64,000 nucleotides of DNA, taken from positions 149,518,407-149,582,406 of the forward strand of contig CM059186.1 in the NCBI GenBank assembly GCA_030323885.1. Reading direction: 5' to 3'. Below are positions 1 to 14,030 of this stretch, piece by piece. This DNA comes from Branchipolynoe longqiensis (Eukaryota; Annelida; Polychaeta; Phyllodocida; Polynoidae). How positions within the stretch are numbered: the stretch's first letter is position 1; each line of letters begins with the position of its first letter. Under the pieces are notes generated by a model that was given only the letters and a program-made list of their open reading frames with translations, ran no database searches and had not been told where the DNA came from. A program made the translations under genes and the position numbers.

Positions 1-261
1 ACAGTACGCACAGAGGGTAGGTAGATACAACATGCATTTAGTTAATTATTTGTTTATTTGTGATATGATAAGTAGTATGTGCTATGGACAGAATAAATAC
101 AGCCTCAATAAAAAATAAATTAAAAAAAGTTTTTTTGCGTCGATTGCTAAGATCTTACCCACATGACTTCGTATCATGCATGGTTCCTAACAGAATCATC
201 TGGTTGCTTTTGCCTGTTTATTAATATTACTTCTGCTTAGTGTTTGCCTGTCTGCTCCTAC

Positions 262-376
262 CTCTTGGACCTGTCCTCGTTCATCATCCCGTCACGGTTC
301 TCCTTCATCCAGTTTGTGAGGGCGATGCGCGTGGCGTGTGAATCATACAGTAGGCTCTCAATGAGCTCGTTGTCAC
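262..376 (-). CDS. CACNA2D3: alpha2delta core exon 20, last one in the window
   Basis: 115 bases; the first two complete a cysteine. Acceptor tgtttcag/GTGACA. The segment [20 protein letters not shown] then [18 protein letters not shown] matches CDKELIQEVLFDAVVSAPIE and AYWTSLALN. The donor is taken as AAGAG/GTAGGA; a competing GACAG/GTCCAA lies eight bases earlier. The remaining C-terminal exons are beyond the window start. Confidence 0.9.
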
Positions 377-3300
377 CTGAAACAAACCCAAGACGAAAGC
401 AATAGGAGGTAGCGAAGAGGTATCCCACAGCAGCGGAGAGGAAAAGTGGAAGCGAAGTTAACAAAGCTGGTTAGCCCGATGAAAGTCTAAACATTTTCTA
501 AATCAAAAACTTATATTTATATATACTTATCATCTCCTGTTTATATATTTAGGCATAATAGCTTTGCTGACAGGTTCGGACTGTCTATATATGACCTGTC
601 ATAATAATAGTGGTCCGGCAGCGTAAACTGATTATACTGTGATACTGACTCCAACATTTATCAAGTCTGTTTTTCAATGCATTTTTCAATCTACAAACTA
701 TTGCAAAATATTCCGATAAAACACATTGGTGGGGAATGTGAACTGGTCTATAAGGGATTACAAATGGTCTATAAAGGTAAATGATGTATAGGGCCATGGG
801 CATTAATAATTATGTGATGCTGGTGATCCTTTACTTATATTAAATAGTCATTGTGTATTCTATATATAGTGTGAGAAGGGCACTATTGTTAGTGTGGAAG
901 GGGCTCAAGAGCTCTACTCACAACACCCCCCCCCCCCCCCCACTGTTAGTCACGGATCACCACACACACAGACACAACAGGGCAGTTGAGGCCAAAGCAG
1001 CCAAGGCATGGTGGTGGTGGGTAGATCACAGTTGTCATGGTGATACAGAAACATGGTCAGGTGACATGCCATATCAAGTCCAGAAACCACTATATAATAA
1101 TAAACCTGAGGGTGCAAGCTCTCTGTCTTCCTGCACACTTTTTACTCTGCCTTTCTTATACTTGCCTGTAGTGATTTCCTATTAGCCTGCCTACACAACT
1201 ACAGCTGCCAGACGACGACTTTACACTATGTTTCACTTGACTGTCCCTCCGACGATAGAACACCGACACTGTCAGGACAACATTGATCTATATAATTATA
1301 AAGAGAGGTACTACAGTCATTCACACATTAATTTGGTACCTCTCTCAGCTTCACCTTTAGGTTCTCCCTCCGTTATTTAACCCGTTGACATACTTACATC
1401 TGTCATCATACAGGTCCATTTGCTTCTTTCCGTACTCCAGGTACTTCAACAACATTTCGACAGGATCCTGTCTGGTCTCGTTTGTGTCCATTTTACAGTA
1501 ATGCCTAAAAATAATATAATTAATTATTCATGTTTTCTATGTGCGTGATACATGTGTCCAAGATACATGCCCATAAATACGCGCACCGAATATACATGCT
1601 AGTTTTTGTATAAACATTTCTCCTACTTAGAAGTGTCAGTGTAACGTCTAAGCATCCATTTGTAATTTTATGTTCGCATTATATCGCCTATCCTGGAACT
1701 TTAATTCATGTAAATTTATGTAAATATTGGATGCATATATATTTGTAATAACAATAAGGATATAATTCCCTTCCTCGCCTTTATACTCGCATAATGCGTT
1801 ATACATCATATATATATAAAGTCCTGGCTATGTATTTGCTTTTTTATATGTGTTTTCGGAATATACATGAATTAAAATAAGTTTGTTTAGGTATAACTAT
1901 AAGCTTTGATAAATAGTTGATAATCGTTCGTGCAGCTACAATTAGAGTGGATATTAGCTACCAACTGTTTGTTTTCTGTTATTTGCATAATTATATCAAT
2001 AGCTTGAGTTGGATGTATGCCTTTGTCCCGATTAAACAGGAAATAACAATTTATTTATTTTAAAATATGCAGTGAATATTGTGTTGTGAAATTGATTCAA
2101 ACAATTTAGTGTAATGGAATAGGAACATAATAATCTGTTATTCAAGCAATCTATCTGGTAAGAAATACGCCCCCTCCCAGAACATCTATTTGATATACGA
2201 TGGAGTCGTGACGTTTGATATGTTGTCTTATATTTCGGGGTATTAGCAGAGAGCGTGTATATAAACAGATGAGAGGGACAACTCTCGCGAAAATCGGTAA
2301 CACAGGCTACAGTGGCGTTCCTGGCGGTTATTGTTGAACAAGCTTTGAGTTTGACAGTACGGGCAGTGCAAAACATTTGTTTTATTCAAAATTAATAGAA
2401 ATCCAGAACCCTAACCTTGTAAATTTAATATAATCTATTCGTTGAGTATGTTTTCTATATGTGTACAAAGCGATTTGTTTCTAGATGGTGTGGTTTTAGA
2501 GATACTTCACTTTTTCTGTATGAAGATTGCTCACCGCCATTGACAATGCGTTGAGTTTGCCGTACGCGTAGTGAAAAATGTCAGTTTTATTCCAAATTAA
2601 TAGAAATCCAGAACCCTAACCATATCAATTTAATATAATCTTTTTGGTAAACATGTTTCCTATGTGTATTCCAATCAGTTTGTTTCTAGGTGTTGTAGTT
2701 TTAGAGATATTTAACGTTTTCTGTATGAAGATTGCTCACTGCCATTGACAATGCCTTGAGTTTGCCCATATGCGTAAACTGTTCAACAACCACCACTTGG
2801 AGCGCCACAGTCGGCAGCTGTTACACGGTCTAGTATGAGAGTTGTGCCTCTCATCTGTTTATATACACGCTCTCTGGTATTAGCCACAACTGTGATATTA
2901 TTATGCCATTTCCCGGCATTTTATGCATTGATCTCCTTCTGATATAAGGTTAGAGGTTGTTATGACGTAAAACACCAACACAAAACAAACATTAATTTCC
3001 AGAGTAAAATAGTTACCAGTCTGCAATCTTAACCGGACTGGTCTTGAAGGACGAAAGATCTGAAACAGAATTACAAGAAAACGATAATCACAAACATCCA
3101 TGTAATAACCGAGCGAGTGGAGTGTCAAGCCCCGGATGGAGTTCTCTGTGGTGGAGTGGTTAGAGTGTGTCGGACTTTTTTCTATGTCGGACTCCTAATC
3201 TGAAGGTTGGTGGTTCGATTCCCCATGACCCCCCACCTCTGCCAATTTGGATTTCCACTGCTGTGTATAACTTACAGCTTCAGCCAAGGCCAGTTGCTCT

Positions 3301-6300
3301 CATATCATGTCTATGTGGTGTGGGAGCTTAAAAATCCCTTGGGTCGGTAAAGGTGTAGGCCCGGGCTTTCTATCGACAAACTGTCTAATGGTGAAAACAA
3401 GTCTATTCAGACTTATCCATGATAGGCAGTATAAATCTTCAAGAAGAAGAAGAGGGGAGGAGAGGAGGAGGCACTACAGAGCTTATTACAGCCGTATTTC
3501 TCACAACAATAGATAGGGAACGGAGTGAGTGAAAATGCCACCACCTGCTGGTTTCAAACCTACCTATACACCTTCGTTGAGGTACTTATCCAGTACAGTG
3601 AATTCCCGTTGCATTGCACCCCAATTTAACGCGAATTCGGATAGAATGAGATGATTCTTTGGACACAGAATTCTTTAATTCAAAGGTAATTAAGTAAACT
3701 GAAGCCCAATTTAACGCAACCCCGCTTCTTTCACGATGATGTTGTATGGACCACAACGATCGCATTATAATATGGTTTCACTGTACGTAATACATCACAA
3801 CGACAAAAAAATACTCCATTAAAGGGAATGGAATCAAAACAAATATTGGTTTGTCCAATTGTTCATTAGTTACTCGACAACTGAATTCACTGAACATATC
3901 TATAGTTAGTATCTATCAAGGTGATCCAACCTGTACACGTTAGGTCGATAGTCAGTAGTTGACAAGGTGACTCCAACTTGTGATTCTTGAAGGCGAACAT
4001 AGGAGACAGTGGGCAAATTTGGATTCAGTTTTATGTCATGTCATGCAGAGGGCCCAAGAACTGGATGTGAAAGTTTTGCAAACAGTGTACAGGTCTATAT
4101 TATGTGCGTAATACCCCTGTCACACTACGATGTAACGAGCCAACGTGAGCCTGACGTGATCACTTTTCATCATTACGTTGCCGTACGTTTGGTTACGTTA
4201 TGATGACATCAGAATGACGTTAGACTGACGTCGAGCTACGTCACGTTACGTCGTGTTACGTCGGCGCGTGTCAAGGTTTTGAACCTGTTCAAAACTTTTG
4301 ACTTGATGCGAATGTAAGGGTTTAGGTTCGCTGTATGTTCTGTACACGTTCGGTGAATGTCAATGACGTTAAACGGACGTTAGTCAAACGTTCCTCACTA
4401 CGTTCCACTACGTTCCACTTGTTGACCCACATTAAAGCCGGTGGAAACGTCCATGCGGCGTAATGGGAACGTCAGGAGAACGTCAGGAGAACATCAGGAG
4501 AACGTACGTTCAGCGTTTCGCCAACGTTTAATGACGTAAGTAACGTAAGGCAACGTAAAGCAACGTAGTTCTGGCGATGGAATAACGTTCATAACGTTCC
4601 GTGAGCGTAATTACGTTGTCCTCTCTCGTTGAATGACGCTATCACTACGCTTTACCGCCGTTACTCTCTCGTCCACTACGCTGCATGCACGTTCAACTTG
4701 TGCCCAAATTTGCATACCACGCCGAGAAGTTCAACGTTCTTCACGTTCTCCCTATGCCGACGTCGTTACGTCGTAGTGTGACAGGGCCATAACAGTATAA
4801 AGTGGCCTGCTCTTGGGATCAGTGTGTGTATATTTACATATAGTAGTATACAGGAATGTTAGATAGCAACATGTTACAAATTAGCCTGCCTGAGGGACCA
4901 GTGTACCTGTACAGGTAGTAGTTTACAGGAATGTCAGATAGTAACAGGTCAGAAAGCGGTCTGCTCTCGGGACCAGTGTGTGTGTACAGGTAGTAGTATA
5001 CAGGAATGTGAGATAGTAACAGGACAGGTATGCAGGTATTGCAGGTATAGCAATACCTCAGGGAGTTTAATGCCCCTGCGCTGCAGAGTTGTAAACCACT
5101 GCCTTGTGGTACAGGTTCTTGACAGAACCGAAGGCTAAGGGAGCAAACCCTAAACAGAAAACCATGTCACTGTGGCAGCATTAAGGGCGGTTGATGTATG
5201 GAACTCCCAACATCTCCCGACCAGCCGTTGCAGGGACAAATAGTTTTGCGCCTGTCTTGACATGTTCTTGCCAGTGTGAAACCTTTATTTGCTCCCCGAG
5301 AGAGTGCCGCTGGGAACTTGCAAAAGTCAGCAGCACTTCAACACTTTTGCAGGCAGTAATGAAAGCAGTCTCTGTCGCATCGCGACTGACAGCATGATGA
5401 TGATGATGAACAGGACCAGTGTAGCCTATGCTTACAGGTAGTAGTCGACAGGAACGTCAGATAGTAACAGGTTACAAAGTGGCATGCCCTAGGGATCAGT
5501 GTATGTATGCAGGTAGTAGTAACAGGAATGTTCTATACTAACAGAATACAAAGCAGTCTCCTCTGGGGTTCTTCATACTGACACAGGTAGACATGGGTAT
5601 GTGTTGATTGATATATTGATTTTTGATTATTTAAGGTAATGTCTGCAAAAATGGAAATATTCGTGGTGAAAAGCTAGTGGTATTTATTCTGTCAGTCATG
5701 TCTACTATCGTATTCACATGCCTACTTTGAAACTTACCCGAAACTCTGAAATGGTTAGATTCATCTTAAATCAGAGCAAAAACCATCTCTGATGCAATTT
5801 TGAAGTGGTTAGACTGAGAGTGAAATGTAACTCGTATAGAAATTTACTTACATTGATTTCCCGAGTGTAATAGCTGCCAGTCTACAATCTGTGCTGTACA
5901 CGGTCACAATGCATGTGTATACAGGTAGTACTAGTAGCATACAGCAAATCAGGTGCATGCTTTTGAGGGTAAATGGCAGGGGTGCGGTCCTCGCGCCCTT
6001 GCTCATCTGAGGGTCCCTCCGCCCCCCCCCCCCCCCCCCCCACAGACACACACCACCCCTATAGCCCTCTCCCACATGACAGGAAGGTAGTGCTCTGCAG
6101 TTCCTTCCTGCCCCGCAATGACACTGAATCGCCGCTCATCCCCCCCCCCCCCCCCCCCCCCACCCCCCCAACGCACACACTTATGAACCAATCTCTTAAA
6201 GCTGGCAATTTTAAATTTACCTGTAGTCGCATCTAGTCGCCTTCGTCCATCAAGCCAGTTCATGCCATAACCGTCAGGTAGAGCAATGCCTAAACTGTAA

Positions 6301-9300
6301 GCAGAAAGAAAGGGACAGATGCAATAAATATGACTATGGCGCATTTGTGATCCAAACTCATGAGCAGTCAGGTGTTATCCGAATAATTATAATATATGAC
6401 ATACAAATCACTGCACACATTGGACGCAATGTCCCCATACCTGAATGGCGTGTCTTCAATACTTGTGAAAAAATAATTGTTCTCTCGTATCGACACTCGT
6501 TTCTGAAAATATAAATATAAACGGTCATGTAAATCTACTGATAACTAACTACCTCTAATACAATTTTCATGACATATGATCTACGTAACCAACCCACCCT
6601 CTGACGGTAATGGCAAGAACTAGTGTTGTGAGTAGCAGCTCACTGTGAGGTATGCTCTGTGGAAAATGCATTTCCACAACCAACAAGCCTTCTACCGGCA
6701 GTGGTAAGAACTAATGTGATTAGTGGAAAAAGTTCATTGCTAGAGACTTAACATATAAGAAGCTACTAGTGTTACAATATCGCTTAAAACCATAATCTTA
6801 CAGCTTAAATGAAAACGTCTTCCAAAATGCATGTACTCTTACTAAGTAAATGATGTTAGCACTGTAATGGTAATGTTACCCTAGTGATTGATTGATTGAT
6901 TGATAGCTACTTTATTCCTTGTCGGCAGTAGAGGCTATATTTAGTGCATGTAATGTCTTATTTTAGCATGACTTATTGTTCCCTAGTGACTTGTTTTACC
7001 CACAGTGAATTATTTGACCATATAGTGACTTATTTGACCAAATGGTAACTTATTTGACCATATAGTGACTTATGTGACCATACTGACTTATTTGACCATA
7101 ATGACTTATTGTACCACATAGTAACTCGCTTTACCATATAGTGATTTATTTGATCAGAGTGACTTTATTTCACCATTGTGACTTAATAACATACCATGTT
7201 GTCATAATGAACTTTGACTTTCATCTTGAGATCTCCGGTTTGCCGATCGATCATGCGATTTCGAAGCTGGAACACAATTGTTGATGTTTGATATATGAGA
7301 TAATGACCACTAGTGATAGATATCCAAGTACAACCATCCTTCAACTCACGTAAACTAATGTACTTATGAGTGAATAAAAGATACCATCACTTCTCAACAG
7401 AAACACTTCGATAAGCGAAGCCGCCTGACATCAACTCAATCATTGTTGTGCTATATAAATACATTACATTAAAATTATTAACGGAGTGCTGGTACTAGTA
7501 GTAGCGTATCGTCTGGCGAACACTACTATCGCCCAATCCACTGATGGCAGCGGCCTGGGCGACTTGGGTTTGTGCACAGGGAGGCAAACCCAGCGCGAGC
7601 CACCACAGAGCTGGCGTGAGCACAACATTTTATTGATGGATTATTTACCCGGTCCATAGCACATAAGTTCATGATGGAACTTGTTTTCAATGCTGAACAG
7701 CATTAGTCATTAGTTTGTGACTTATTGTCTTGCATGGTTCATTAGTAATGTGCAAGTGGATTTATCTCAGAGTTACTTAGGAGCTTCCTGGTCCCTAGTT
7801 ACCATTCTTGATGGGTAATATACTGACACTCCGAAACCCTCTAATGGCAACGTGTTCCACATTATAATGCAATGAGAATCAGGTACAAGATATAGTATTC
7901 ATACCTTGAAGTCAAAATTGGGTCTTGCAAATTTCCCAGGTTCCTGTAAATAAGCCGGTTACATTGGTTACTGTGTTTGTTATTGCTTACATGAATTCAT
8001 CCACTGACCGCATTCAAGCATGCACGCAAATGTGCATGCAATCCTATGCACATAGACATATATCATCCCTTCATATATACATAGAGATGCGCACATACAC
8101 GTACATGCACTCGCTCTTACTTACAGACATGCACATGTATACATAGCTCTGGCAAACATACACAGACATGCACTCACTCAAATATATGCTTACTTACATA
8201 CGTGCACACATACATATACACATAGAGGCACACACATACATAGACATGCACTCGCTCAAATATACACTTACTTGCAGACATGCGCATATATACATAGAGA
8301 CACACATAGACTGACATGCACTCACTCAAATATACGCTTACTTACAGACACACACATACATATACACATAGAGGTGCACACATACACAGACATACACTCA
8401 CTCAATTATATGCTTACTTACAGACACACACACATATATACATAGAGGTGCACACATACACAGACATACACTCACTCAACTATATGCTTACTTACAGACA
8501 CACACATGTGTATATACATAGAGGTGCACACATACACAGACATGCACTCACTCAATTATATGCTTACTTACAGACACACACATATATACATAGAGGTGCA
8601 CACATACACAGACATACACTCACTCAATTATATGCTTACTTACAGACACACACATGCATATATACATAGAGGTGTACACATACACAGACATACACTCGCT
8701 CAAATATACACTTACTTACAGACATGCACATATATACATAGAGGCAAACATACACAGACATGCACTCACTCAAATATACGCTTACTTACAGACACACACA
8801 TACATATATACATAGATGTGCGCACATACACATACATGCACTCACTCAAATATACACTTACTTACATATGTGCACACATACATATATACATAGACACACA
8901 CATACACAGATATACACTCACTCAAATATATGCTTACTTACAGACACGCATACATCTATACATAGATGCACACATTCACAGACATGTGCTCACTTAAAAA
9001 TAAACTCTACGCTTACTTATGGACACGCATACATACATATACATAGAGGCTCACATATACACAGATATGCACTCACTCATATATAGACTCACTTACTTAC
9101 ATATGCACACACATACATATACATAGAGGCACATACATACACAGATTTACGCTCACTCAAATATATGCTTACTTACAGACAGGCATACATTTATACATAG
9201 AGGCGCACACATACACATACATGCACTCACTCAAATATACACTTACTTACAGACATGCACATATATACATAGAGGCAAACATACACAGACATGCACTCAC

Positions 9301-12300
9301 TCAAATATACGCTTACTTACAGACACACACATACATATATACATAGAGGCGCGCACATACACAGACATGCACTTGCTCAAATATACACTTACTTATAGAC
9401 ATGCACATACATGCATACAGGCAAACATACACAGATATACACTCACTCAAATATATGCTTACTTACAGACATACATACATAGAGGCGCACACATACACAG
9501 ATATACACTCACTCAAATATACTTACTTACAGATGCGCACACATACATGTACACATGGATGCACACACATACACATACACACACATGCACACACATGCAC
9601 TCACTCAAATATACACTTACTCACATGCAAACATGGAAACACCCACACTACACCAGGGCCGTACGCTCCAGCGAGGCAAAAAAGCGCAACCTGCCGCCTG
9701 GTAATTTCAAATAATAATTATTAAAAAAAAAAAAAAAAAAAATATATATATATACATATATACATACAGATACATACATATACATATACACACATATATA
9801 TATATACATATATACATTCATATACATATACATAAACACACATATATACATACACTTATGCAGTTGCACACCTGTGCACTTACTCAGGCACTCACGCACT
9901 CATTCACGCCCTCACTAACTCACTCATGAACTCACATACCCACTGAAGCACCCACTCACGGACCCACTCACGCACCCACTCATTAACTCATTCCTCACTC
10001 ACTCACAACCCCCCTCACGCACACATTCACTCACTCATGCACTCACACTCACTAACTCACGTACCCACTCACAAACCCAAACACGTACCCACTCATGCAC
10101 TCATTCGCACACTTTTCGGTACATCGGTGTGTACATGGCTATGTAGACAGATGTAGACGTCATGCAGTGTGAATTACTCACTCGCTCTCAACACCTAACA
10201 TCTACACTCATCTAACAATGCAGAGTCGAACCTCATCTCATCTCATCGCCACTCAAGTCTAACAGATTGGCTAATCTCCAGAAACACCGAGTCATGCTTC
10301 ACGGCGCTAAAACGGAAGTATGCATTGTTTATAACGGAAGTAGCCTCCATTCGGAGGCGCAGCTCCCAGCCAACATGGCGGCGCTCTCAGATGAGTGAGC
10401 AGCGACCGGTGTTGGCTCGATGGACACGCTATGTTATATGTATTAAACTAAAATCAATGCACAAGTGACAACGTGATGCAGTAGACAAAAGAAGGAAAGA
10501 ACATGGCAATCTGGTGATTGTTTAGTAAATCTAGCATTAATATCCGACAGAAAGTAACTGAATGTGTCAAGTAAGTCCTAGATCTGTAAGTTTGTTTCTA
10601 TGTGAAAAATATGTCTGCATGATCCAAGCCCTACTTGACCTAGTTTCCGATAGGTGGTTGGCTAAGGCAATACGCACGAGGTCTGTGTGCGACAAGCCTG
10701 TGGCCACCTATAGTCACGTCTAGCACCGAGCACGGCACGTGAGTGGACAGGCATTAATCTGTAGAGCTAATGCATGGAGGTTAACAGCTAAAGCAAAGAC
10801 CCTATAATACTAAGACAGCTCACTCCCTATCTCTCCCATGGTAATGTAAATTTCGCAGTGCCACCTTGTGGTGGGTTTGATCAGCCCGGCTGCTCGTTGG
10901 TGTTTCAAATGTAAACACATACAATTATATTATACATGAAATAGGTAAGTATGAATACACATCAATATGAAATTGCTATGAACAAATAAACATCATCATC
11001 AGCATCATCATCATCATCGCCATCATCACACATCTTTCACATTCATATATACATTTATTCATATAATCTAGCAACTGTTTAACCAACAGAACAGCCAGCG
11101 CACCAAGTGGTGGGTTTGATCATTTTGATTACACAGTACAGGCTGAGTGAGCCGTCTTAGTATTATAGAGTCTTTGGCTAAAGGCAGACCGTGTAAGGTG
11201 TATGATGGCATAGCACTGCGCTCATCGGCAACATACTTTAGTCGGGCATCATCAAAACGAGGCTTGTTTCCAACATAAAGGATTACATGTATTCCGAGTT
11301 ATTCTCCACCATTCTCTGAAGCTGCGACCTAATGTGTTTACACCGGAAGTTGAGCTTGATCCCCCCCTCCGCACCGCCCCGACTATCCTTCACCACCGGC
11401 TCTTTATACCTTAAACCACCGTACACATTACACGACACACCGGAAGTACTATCTGTACAACATGTAGGCTGTGCACCGACCCCTGGCGGGCAGACAGTGA
11501 ACTAGAACCGAACAGAAGGAGCTAGGACAATGTAAGAAGTGTTGCTCCGAGTATGATGCGCATTAACAGCAATATGTACCTCTGCGAAGGAGAAATTTGA
11601 TTCCTGAAAAACAAAACAACATCGGGGATGCATGAGAGGGGTTCGTGGCCACACAACAGACGACAATGACAAAGCCGATCGGGGGACACTAGATCTAATA
11701 ATGCAGCCTCAAATTCTTCTAAACAAGTGTTTGAATGAAATTAGCACGTGTTTGTACATGTTTTTTCCGCACACTAAATATATTGTTCTATATACATGTA
11801 TTGCCAATAATATTTGCTTATCATAGCCCGGCCAGATATATCGTATATAGGTGTATATATACATATATATATGTATATATATATATATCTATGTATATGC
11901 ATATATATATATGTGTATATATATCCATATATATATGTATGTATATATATATATATACATGCATATATATCTGTATATTGCATATATATTTATATGCATA
12001 TAACAAGGACATACATATAGACATATATATAAACATATGCATGCACATCCATATATATACGTATATATGCACATAATATATGCAAATAATAGGAACATAT
12101 CTATGCACATATATGCATATAATATATCAATATATATATATCAATATAAAGCATATATATATTTATATATGTATATGTAGACATATATAAACATATATAA
12201 ACACATATGCATGTATATATATATATATATCTATATATATATATATATATGTGATGTATAATGCATTATGCGAGTATAAATGCAAGGGTAACATGATCAT

Positions 12301-13993
12301 CCTGTATTTCCTCGTGCGCTCTGGTGGCGCCCCCCCCCCCCCACACCCCCCTCCCAGGTGTCGGGTATTGCCGGGCGGGCGCCCCCTCGCGTCACACTCT
12401 GGAGGAAACATATATATATATATATATATACCTATATGCGTGAATATATATGCATATATATTATGTTCCTGTCAAGTACTATGATGTATATAAAGACCTA
12501 CTTCAAAATTGAATGGTAATTACTGCCTTTCGGGACTACACGTTGAGATGAGCTATTTGCTTTACAACATTGGATGCAGTCTGACTGAACTCCTTCCGTA
12601 GGTTCTGCCTCCTATTTCGCAAATAATTAAAGTTGCATAATCCGATGATTCTGAGTGTGAGCTAAATATATAGCAGGTTGATCATCATAGTATTAGTTTG
12701 AAGTAACGTTTATTTTGTATGGCTAATTTTAGAGATATCTGAAATGAAAACATGCCAAATTAAATTCGGTGTGCACATCTGAATGATGGACATCATAAGC
12801 TTCATTTGTGACATATTCCCTTAAATTAACTTAGTGTTATCTTCTTTACAGTAACACATGCCTACTAATGGCATCAGTGTTGAAGGTGGACATATATAGG
12901 ATAAAATCTAAGTAAGTGGTTTTGGTTAGAACATTTTATGCTTTCATCGGAGTATACAGCGTTAAGTGTTTTCCATAACCGCAAAACAGGAAGCTCAGTC
13001 AATTAGCAGTTAACGTACGATGACGTCAATTACACGTAGGCTACTGCGTTGTTGTTTTTTTCTTAAATGCACTAACCTTACAGCTTTCCGACGCTCATTA
13101 GCTAATCTCATTTGTTTGACATTAGACTGTTCCGGAACTGACGTTTAGTGTTAGGTTGCATACTATATTCCGCCTGTCTGTCAGTATCCTAATGGTGCTG
13201 TCACATTACGATGCTTCTCGAAAATCGCGTTGACGTTTGTCATTTTTTGGTGCAATGTCGGGAAACGTCAGTAAAGTTATGCGCGCGTTAGACGCGCATT
13301 GGTATTCGTTGATCTAGGGCGACGGTCGGCGGCACGCATCAGGGTATCGGCGAAGCTTTGTGCTTGCAGAAAACTTTCAACGTGCGACGACGCGCGGGTG
13401 CCAACATTATGGCGATGTTAGGGGGTCGTCAAGATATGTTAGAAGCGCGTTGGAGGTACGTATAGTTTTTTTCCACTGACGCCACGCGCATGAGGCTCGT
13501 TCCCACACGTTGCGCCAAACTTTTTTTTGTTTTTTTCCTCAGGCGTCGATATACCTTACCACAAAGTCAGCCGCACGCTACCAATATGTTGCGCTGACGC
13601 TGAAAAGTTTGACGTTTCTCGACGATTAAAAGTGATTTTGCGGGTTGGCGGCGCATTGGCGAAAAGCGTCGTAATGTGACCGCACCATAACGTTCGAGTG
13701 TTAGTGTGTGTGTCAATGTGCGTTTGTCAGTGTGTGTGCCAGTATGTATGTCAGTGTGTGTGTGGCAAGGGTGGGGGCTCACAGCAGGCCATGTGCATGG
13801 TTGTATGTCCTGAACATGTTCCCGTGTGTCTTTTTGACAGTGTCACGTGATGCAGATGTGACAGCCAATCAAAACTGCGCGATGCATGGGGCTCCTTACA
13901 CACACAATACGGGCTGAATGTTAAAAAGCCCATCCAGTGAACCGCAGGTGAAGAATGCTTATTTATATCAGCCTTAATTATGGACAGGGTGAG

Positions 13994-14030
<37 letters not shown>

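Noticed and set aside
585..803. Minus frame with [10 protein letters not shown] as a LINE end
   Set aside because: Only ten residues resemble LINE tails; too little to call.
5889..5893. Alternative acceptor for exon 18 (tgtacag/CACAG)
   Set aside because: It would make a 42-base exon and break the frame into exon 19.
8316..9086. Open frames of 117 and 163 codons on the plus strand
   Set aside because: They follow the CACATA-rich 75-base array and have the same repeated composition in every frame.
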